From Enoplolaimus lenunculus (Eukaryota > Nematoda > Enoplea > Enoplida > Thoracostomopsidae): a stretch of 64,000 nucleotides of DNA. This document shows, in pieces, positions 58,741-64,000 of the stretch (its first letter is position 1; the number at the start of each line of letters is the position of its first letter). A program made the position numbers and the translations under genes. Location: contig JASANG010000845.1 of assembly GCA_030248215.1 (NCBI GenBank), forward strand, positions 124,001 through 188,000. Direction: 5' to 3'. The notes under the pieces were generated by a model that did not search any database, was not told the DNA's origin, and was given only the letters and a program-made list of their open reading frames with translations.

Positions 58741-61700
58741 GTATGAACTCGTACAACAAGTACAAGGCGTTTTTTGAGATAAAAAACGTTTTTCTTCATG
58801 CTATAATAACGTTTTGACAAACCGTACAGTGTTTATTAAAATGGTGTTGATGCTTACTACAATACTGATTTACTTCAGAGTCCTCCATCTACAAAAAGCG
58901 TTTTGAAATTGCCGTTTGAAACGTGAAAGGCATTTAAAATTGCATAGTATTTCGACACCAATCCTAAGCTTACACCAGCAGCTGATTAAACTCGTTAGGA
59001 ACGGGAAATTTTAAAGGAACGTGTGTCATGTTACTTACAAGAAGAACCTAACGGTTCTGGAGTGGGAAGACTTGTATAATATAACTTAATCATTATGTGT
59101 TTAGTATTGATATGATAATGCGAAACAAGGTTTACTAGCTAAGTCATCTTATATTAATGATTTCAGGCATTCCAATGTACAAAACAACTCCATCTCCATT
59201 AACAACAACCAAACAACCGTTAGATACAACAATGCGGCCTACCCGGCCTCCAGGACCTGCACCTGATGGAAGTTAGTTGTGACCGCAGGCAAAATTGTAA
59301 TACTAAAACTACTAAGCAATGCTATATAAATCCCTGAACAAAAATTTTACTGCGGACGCTGCCGTGGTTTGAACCCACAATGTAGGGATTACCGGTTCGC
59401 TTCTCTATTAACTAGTAAGATTCTCAGTGATGCAACCATTTCGATTTTTGCTACAATGGCTCTATCACAGTTATGTCCCATGTATAGAACAGGCCCGGAA
59501 CGATTGGGGCGGGACTGTAATAGAGTAAGCTTAAGCTTAAGACTAATTTTTTTGCTTAGGCTTACGTTTTGGCTTAGGCTTAGGAATATGCTGATACTAC
59601 TGTTCCGACACTGTTCTATACATTAGCCACAGATATTATATTACCTACGCATATAAAGCCAGAAGTACAAAAATAACCGTTATTAAAACTGTACAATTGA
59701 TTTGATACTGCCACCTTTAGAAGTTTTGCCAAAAGTTTAAAAGATCGCGCTGGAAATCGAATTTCGGACCTCGTGAACTTGAACCAAGCATGATGCTGCT
59801 GCTGCACCATTGCACGGTTGCTGCGGCAACATCTTTGGCATTTTTGCTTTATATACAGTTGCCGCGTACCAGGGCGCAACCGGAGGTGAAAAATGTCGGA
59901 GCCGGAGGTCAACGAAGTTTGCCGGAGCCGAAGCCGGAGCCGGAGGAGAGGCGAAATTAGGTAGTAACGATGCTGGTTAACTAGTTAATTTTAGCCAACA
60001 TCTGCAATATGTTGTTAATTTGTTTGGTTTTGCGCTAATTTTCTGCGAAAAAATTCTTTCCTGAAAATTGTCACAAAAGTAAAACGAAAGTCGTTCAAGC
60101 AGATAAATTTTGCAAAATTATGCAAAATGTTACTACCGAAACTGCCGGAACCTCCGGCAAAAATTTTATCGGAGCCGGAGGCCGATTTTCTGCCAGAGCC
60201 GGAGCCGGAAGCAGACCTCCGGTTGTACCCTGCCGTGTACATATGGTTTGTTCGTTTTAAAGTATATAGATTCCAGTTGCATTACTATATTCTCTATTAT
60301 TACCTTAGAGCCACTAGTGGATCCACAGGGGGCGCGGGGACGGGGGTGCACGCCTCCATCAAAAAATTTTTGTGATAAAAGGTGAGGTCCCTGCCTTACA
60401 ATTTTACCCCTCAAAAAGTTTGTTGTAAAAAATCAATTTTTCCTTGATAAAATGATATCGTCCCTGTCTTACACTTTTTTCCTCAGAAAATTTTTTTGGC
60501 GATAATATGATAGGGTTACCTTACAAACTATTCTTTGCCAATGCCATATGTAACATGCAGGAAAAGTTGCGTTTTACAACATTTGCCAGCCCACCACCCC
60601 GTCAGAAACTTCTGGTTCCACCTCTACTTAGTACAGTTTTCCTGCGCATATATTCTGTAAACTGTAAGACAAGGAATATAACGAATCGGAACCTACATTA
60701 AAACGAACTAACCACGTTCTATGCTAAATCGATGTTTATGCACATAGGCTTATACAAAGGAGGCAATGTGGCGGATACATCCCACGAATATTGTAGAAAA
60801 CCTCAAAAAAGCACCTTTTACAGGAAGTAAAGTATTAACCAGCAAATGTCAAATTTTTTGCTCATGCGTTCTTGCACGCAAAAACATTTTAGACGTGGTT
60901 ATCCTTTACGGTTACGAAATCCTTGCAGCTGAGGCTAGTTTTGCTATGCGATACCAATTGTATTTGATGCCGAACGCTCACTGTATTTTAGGATATTGGT
61001 CAAGAAACTATTGCATCGACCTTGGCTAATTAAAAAAATATTGTTTATTTTTTAACCGTGTGGTATTGTGCTCGAATTTAACTGAAGTACGATACCGTAT
61101 GGGACGGACAGTGACGGGAACGAACGGTGGCAGACGGCGTCGGCACCGCAAGACAAGTGCGTATAACCACTACCATAATTCGAAAACGGTTTGCAAACAA
61201 TTTCAAGTCTTGTAAAAAACCCAATTTTCTTGAATGTTTTAGCAGTCTGCCCACCTGGCACTGTTGCGATATTTCAACGTGCCCGTGGATACGAAATGAT
61301 CGGCTCAGATGGATTCATTGTGGACGATGTCACCGAAGACGAATGTGTAGATGTGTGCTCAACTAATCAGGTAAACACGGATGCATATCTTGCAGCACTG
61401 CTCCTGTATTCAATCCCTGCATGCTCGTTGGGGCGGAGCGAGGATTTAGTCCTGAACTGAACGGCAAGTCCGCCAGGATACTGCCTTTGATACTGCGTTT
61501 AAAAAATATAAAGGCCATTTACTGAAAAAATCGTGATCCTGAACCAAGCTAGAGTATCGTGAAGTGTTTTATGTTTTGTACCAGAGCCGCACGCTACCAG
61601 CAAACCGCGGTTCAAGTACATAATTAGTATTCCTCACAAATAAAGCATGTTTCTAAGATTATGGTGCGGGGAAAAATTGTTTACGGAAGTTATAATCTAT

Positions 61701-63451
61701 GACCTATCTCATTTACACCAGTGTTGTTGGCAAATATGTATATAGTGCTCTGCATTACATCGATGCACGCGGGAATACTGGTCACATACATGTCAACTGA
61801 AATATATTTGGAGTACAGGTTTATTTATTGTTGGTTTATATTTTAACGGTCTTGAGAATATATTTGAACGTAAATGATAGCGAAATGCGATACAACTACA
61901 ATGACATGCGATGCAACTACAATTCAAAAAGCTTTATTATGTAATACTTCTGAACGCGAAGTCTCCCTTTTCCAACCACAATTTTACAAAAATTTGCAAG
62001 TTTTAAAGAATTTAAACGTTAAAATTTGTCAAGCTTTTAGTTTTTGCAACGCAAATCGAACGACCACATCAATGCACTGTAGTCTTCCGACGTAAATGAC
62101 ACGAACAACTGAATAAATTTTGGAAAACTTTTAGCTTTAAAGATTAATATTATCCTTGGGATGTTAACTTCATTTTACATGTTTTCAGATACCATCAGGT
62201 GAAACGTACTACTGCAGAACCGCTGAATACAACATGAATACTGAAATATGCACTTTGTCTTCGGAAGCGGCAGTTCCTACCCGTTCAGGTCTGCTGGTTG
62301 AAAATCCGGATATTATTTATTACGAGAAAACATGCATTGACGGTTAGTTTTTACAACTATTATTATTTTATATCAGCAGTTTCAAATGTGTAAAGCAACT
62401 ATTGCCAGTTAAGAATAGTTTTTGTAACTAAAACAGGATTTGAAAACATTCATATGATTTAAACTAGCGCAAGTTGTTATCAGCGACAATGTAGACCTTT
62501 GCGAATAACATAATTTTTGTGCCGGTTACTTTAGTGACCCGAAAAAGAAAGGGGCTGAAAAATATTGCGGAAATGCAACGATAGGTGAAAACTTTTGTAC
62601 GTGCAGTGCAATCTATAACTCATAAAATGTCGAAATATTTGCGATTAACTCCAGAAATATCGTCTTCTGTCAGAATATCATGGGTGAGCCACTGTATAAA
62701 TTTGAGCTGGGGATCAGTATGGTCTTCATGCCCGTTGCAAATGGTACTTGCTTTGCTTTAACGTATTCCGCTTATTTTGTAAAACATTTGCTTAAATTTA
62801 AAATACACAATTTGATTTTATAGAGTCAATAGGTGCTGACTGTTTTGGCGGTTATATTGAACGCTTTCCACATGTAATTTTGGAAGGATCTGGTGAAAGT
62901 GTACGTAGTGTGTCATCGGCAAAAGATTGCATGGAACAGTGTTTGATGGCGGCGAGAGATCAAAATATCGATTGCCGATCTGTCCTGTATTTTTACGACG
63001 TAAGTGTATATTTCACTATATTTCCGTGGTTCCTCATTCTTTTTGCGGCAGGCAAATTTTGCGCACAACGACGGCATTGCAAAAACAACTGAAATATTCA
63101 TTCTGTAAATCGCATTAGCAAACCGTTAACGATCGTTTAATTATGTTGTGTTTTTCGCTACTAACAGTAGTAAATATGAATTGGGGGCGGCCTCTTCACC
63201 CTTGCCAATACATCAGTGCATAAAGGTATTTTCGACATTGGCTTTTCCTTTGATTTTGTAAAAGTAAAAAACCTTTCAAAATGTTTTCAAATATTTACAG
63301 TTTCATATGCTTCGAGTTATTTATTTTCAGGAACCAGATTTCAATTGTGTACTGAACTCAGAAAGTCGTCTTACGGAACCTGACAAATTTAAACCTGATC
63401 CAACAGCGAAAGTGACGTATTTAGGCATGGAAGACTGTTTTGTTACTCAAG
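56461..63451 (+). CDS. PAN/apple-domain matrix protein, NOAH-like (partial: 5' exon and 3' part missing)
   Basis: Six exons assembled by frame and splice sites: 56461-58740, 59167-59271, 61243-61370, 62189-62342, 62824-62999 and 63331-63451, all phase-consistent, giving at least 988 residues. The N-terminal 650 residues are polar, Gln/Ser/Arg-rich and probably disordered, with a polyglutamine run. Next come a PAN module (from RCFVRYSDHN, Cys spacing C-x(n)-E-R-C-x-x-x-C...CKS...CQLYN), a Thr/Pro linker, a second PAN-like module (CPPGTVAIFQ...DECVDVC...YYCRTAEYN...ICTL), a third (DCFGGYIERF...DCMEQC...DCRSVLYF...NCVL) and the start of a fourth (MEDCFVTQ). Serial PAN modules in this arrangement are known from nematode NOAH and insect NompA proteins, which end in a ZP domain and anchor epidermis or sensory dendrites to cuticle. 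The ZP part would lie beyond the window. The exact orthologue is not proven. Confidence 0.82.
57425..57645 (+). repeat. CAA/CAG trinucleotide repeat encoding polyglutamine
   Basis: Mostly CAA with some CAG, AAA and CGA codons, giving runs of Gln broken by Lys, Arg and Leu, about 70 residues in all. It lies in frame within the large PAN-gene exon. Long open frames on the opposite strand (poly-Val, poly-Cys) and in the other plus frame (poly-Thr) are by-products. Confidence 0.92.
59167..59271 (+). CDS. PAN gene exon: Thr/Pro linker
   Basis: Acceptor TGATTTCAG; donor TGGAA|GTTAGT. It encodes GIPMYKTTPSPLTTTKQPLD and a Pro/Arg-rich end, a typical extracellular mucin-like linker. Confidence 0.72.
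59475..59628 (+). mobile_element. Telomere-hexamer MITE with target duplication, in PAN-gene intron
   Basis: Ends ATGTATAGAACAGGCCCGGA and CCGACACTGTTCTATACATTA are inverted over about 22 bp. Flanks ACAGTTAT (59467-59474) and ACAGATAT (59629-59636), 7 of 8. The core is TTGGCTTAGGCTTAGG. Confidence 0.85.
59870..60232. mobile_element. hAT-1 MITE with target duplication, in PAN-gene intron
   Basis: Left CAGGGCGCAACCGGAGGTG, right GACCTCCGGTTGTACCCTG, inverted. Flanks CCGCGTAC (59862-59869) and CCGTGTAC (60233-60240), 7 of 8. Near both ends are tandem GAGCCG units (GCCGAAGCCGGAGCCGGAGG). 363 bp, non-coding. Confidence 0.87.
60308..60400 (-). repeat. Dispersed repeat family F, inverted copy
   Basis: CACTAGTGGATCCACAGG, CGGGGGTGCACGCCTCCATC and TTTTTGTGATAAAAGGTGAGG are the reverse complement of the block at 1004-1095. 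Diverged related text continues to about 60500. Confidence 0.5.
61243..61370 (+). CDS. PAN gene exon: first half of second PAN module
   Basis: Acceptor GAATGTTTTAG, immediately followed by a second CAG (NAGNAG type), so either 61243 or 61246 can be the first base without a frame change. It encodes CPPGTVAIFQRARGYEMIGS and DDVTEDECVDVCSTNQ; donor CAG|GTAAAC. Confidence 0.82.
62189..62342 (+). CDS. PAN gene exon: second half of second PAN module
   Basis: Acceptor CATGTTTTCAG; donor GACG|GTTAGT. It encodes IPSGETYYCRTAEYNMNTEI, CTLSSEAA and KTCID. The C-R-x-A-x-Y and C-x-L pattern is the PAN core. Confidence 0.85.
62824..62999 (+). CDS. PAN gene exon: third PAN module
   Basis: Acceptor GATTTTATAG; donor TACGAC|GTAAGT. 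It encodes ADCFGGYIERFPHVILEG, SAKDCMEQCLMAAR and IDCRSVLYFYD, four of the six expected cysteines. Confidence 0.87.
63331..63451 (+). CDS. PAN gene exon: end of third PAN module, start of fourth
   Basis: Acceptor TTATTTTCAG; donor CTCAAG|GTACTA. It encodes EPDFNCVLNSESRLTEPDKF and YLGMEDCFVTQ. The donor dinucleotide is formed by a host G plus the TA target site of the MITE that follows. Confidence 0.85.
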
Positions 63452-63454
63452 GTA

Positions 63455-63885
63455 CTATAGAGCCCCGAATAAGAGGGGGGGGGGCTGATATTTATTTGGC
63501 ATCTCCAGAGGGTACCCGCCTGTTATACGGTTACGGACTGTTATTTATGTTCAACCCGCCTTCCGACACCCTTCGTTACTGATATATATCCGGTATTGCA
63601 ACTTTTCGTTGCATTAAACGTTTTTGCCTTGCATCAAAAGCTTGAACGATAATGCAAGATTATACTTTGGAATGTTACTTTAAAAACTTAAGTTCGCTTT
63701 AAAGTTTCGAACTCAATTTTGTTTGATCCTGGAGTGATTTATGCGTTACAGTTAGGGATAGTTGACATTTATGGACTCTAATGAGGGTTTAGGGACTCTA
63801 TCCGCTTAAGTACTCTTATTAGGTATACGGACTCTTATTGATATGAACTGAAAATGGGGACCCCTTCTTATTCGGGTCACTGCAG
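63455..63885 (-). mobile_element. Mariner-like MITE, copy 3, at an exon-intron boundary
   Basis: Flanked by TA at 63453-63454 and 63886-63887. Left end CTATAGAGCCCCGAATAAGA, right end TTCTTATTCGGGTCACTGCAG, inverted. The interior is the reverse complement of the copies at 30423 and 36862. Its left end starts three bases after the last exon base. Confidence 0.85.
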
Positions 63886-64000
63886 TAAAATACATTAAAA
63901 TTATAAACCTTTAGCTATTCATTTTACTGACCGGATCCAGCAATTGGTAGACTTTTAAACAAAACAAAAACCTTAATTTTATGATTGTTCGCAACATTAA

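Overview
The window is eukaryotic: AT-rich, intron-rich and packed with short non-autonomous DNA transposons. No bacterial-style operons, rRNA or CRISPR arrays were seen. A nematode is the best guess. Arrays of the hexamer TTAGGC, the nematode telomere unit, recur throughout, and the protein families are those of nematode cuticle and apical extracellular matrix. The sparse genes and roughly 1-kb repeat-filled introns would suit a large-genome nematode. The species cannot be named from this sequence.

Layout. (1) 8147-20259, plus strand: a zona pellucida (ZP) domain membrane-protein gene that could be assembled from its initiator ATG to its stop. It has 13 exons whose phases agree throughout and give about 865 residues: signal peptide, ZP domain, basic cleavage sites, one transmembrane helix and a roughly 320-residue cytoplasmic tail rich in Arg/Leu-Asp-Ser-Ser repeats. 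(2) 29070-29531 and 32822-34643, minus strand: two paralogous secreted Cys-rich genes with lustrin-like modules, one short and one with a long Thr/Lys/Ser/Pro linker. (3) 56461 to at least 63451, plus strand, running off the right edge: six exons of a large PAN/apple-domain protein with a long disordered, polyglutamine-bearing N-terminal region. It resembles NOAH (NompA-homologue) matrix proteins, which end in a ZP domain that would lie outside the window. All four genes look secreted or membrane-bound and matrix-related, so the window may be a neighbourhood of apical-matrix genes.

The rest (0-8 kb, 20-29 kb, 35-56 kb and most intron space) holds repeats. At least ten families could be recognised by comparing copies inside the window. 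The most notable is a 130-205 bp element with GGCC-AATGT termini and 8-bp target duplications whose interior is built of TTAGGC-like hexamers. Others are two hAT-like families with CAGGGTGC termini and 8-bp duplications, a CAGTGGCGGATCC hAT-like element, a roughly 440-bp TA-flanked mariner-like MITE, several foldback elements, a GC-rich minisatellite and microsatellites. Two MITEs sit right against splice sites of the host genes.
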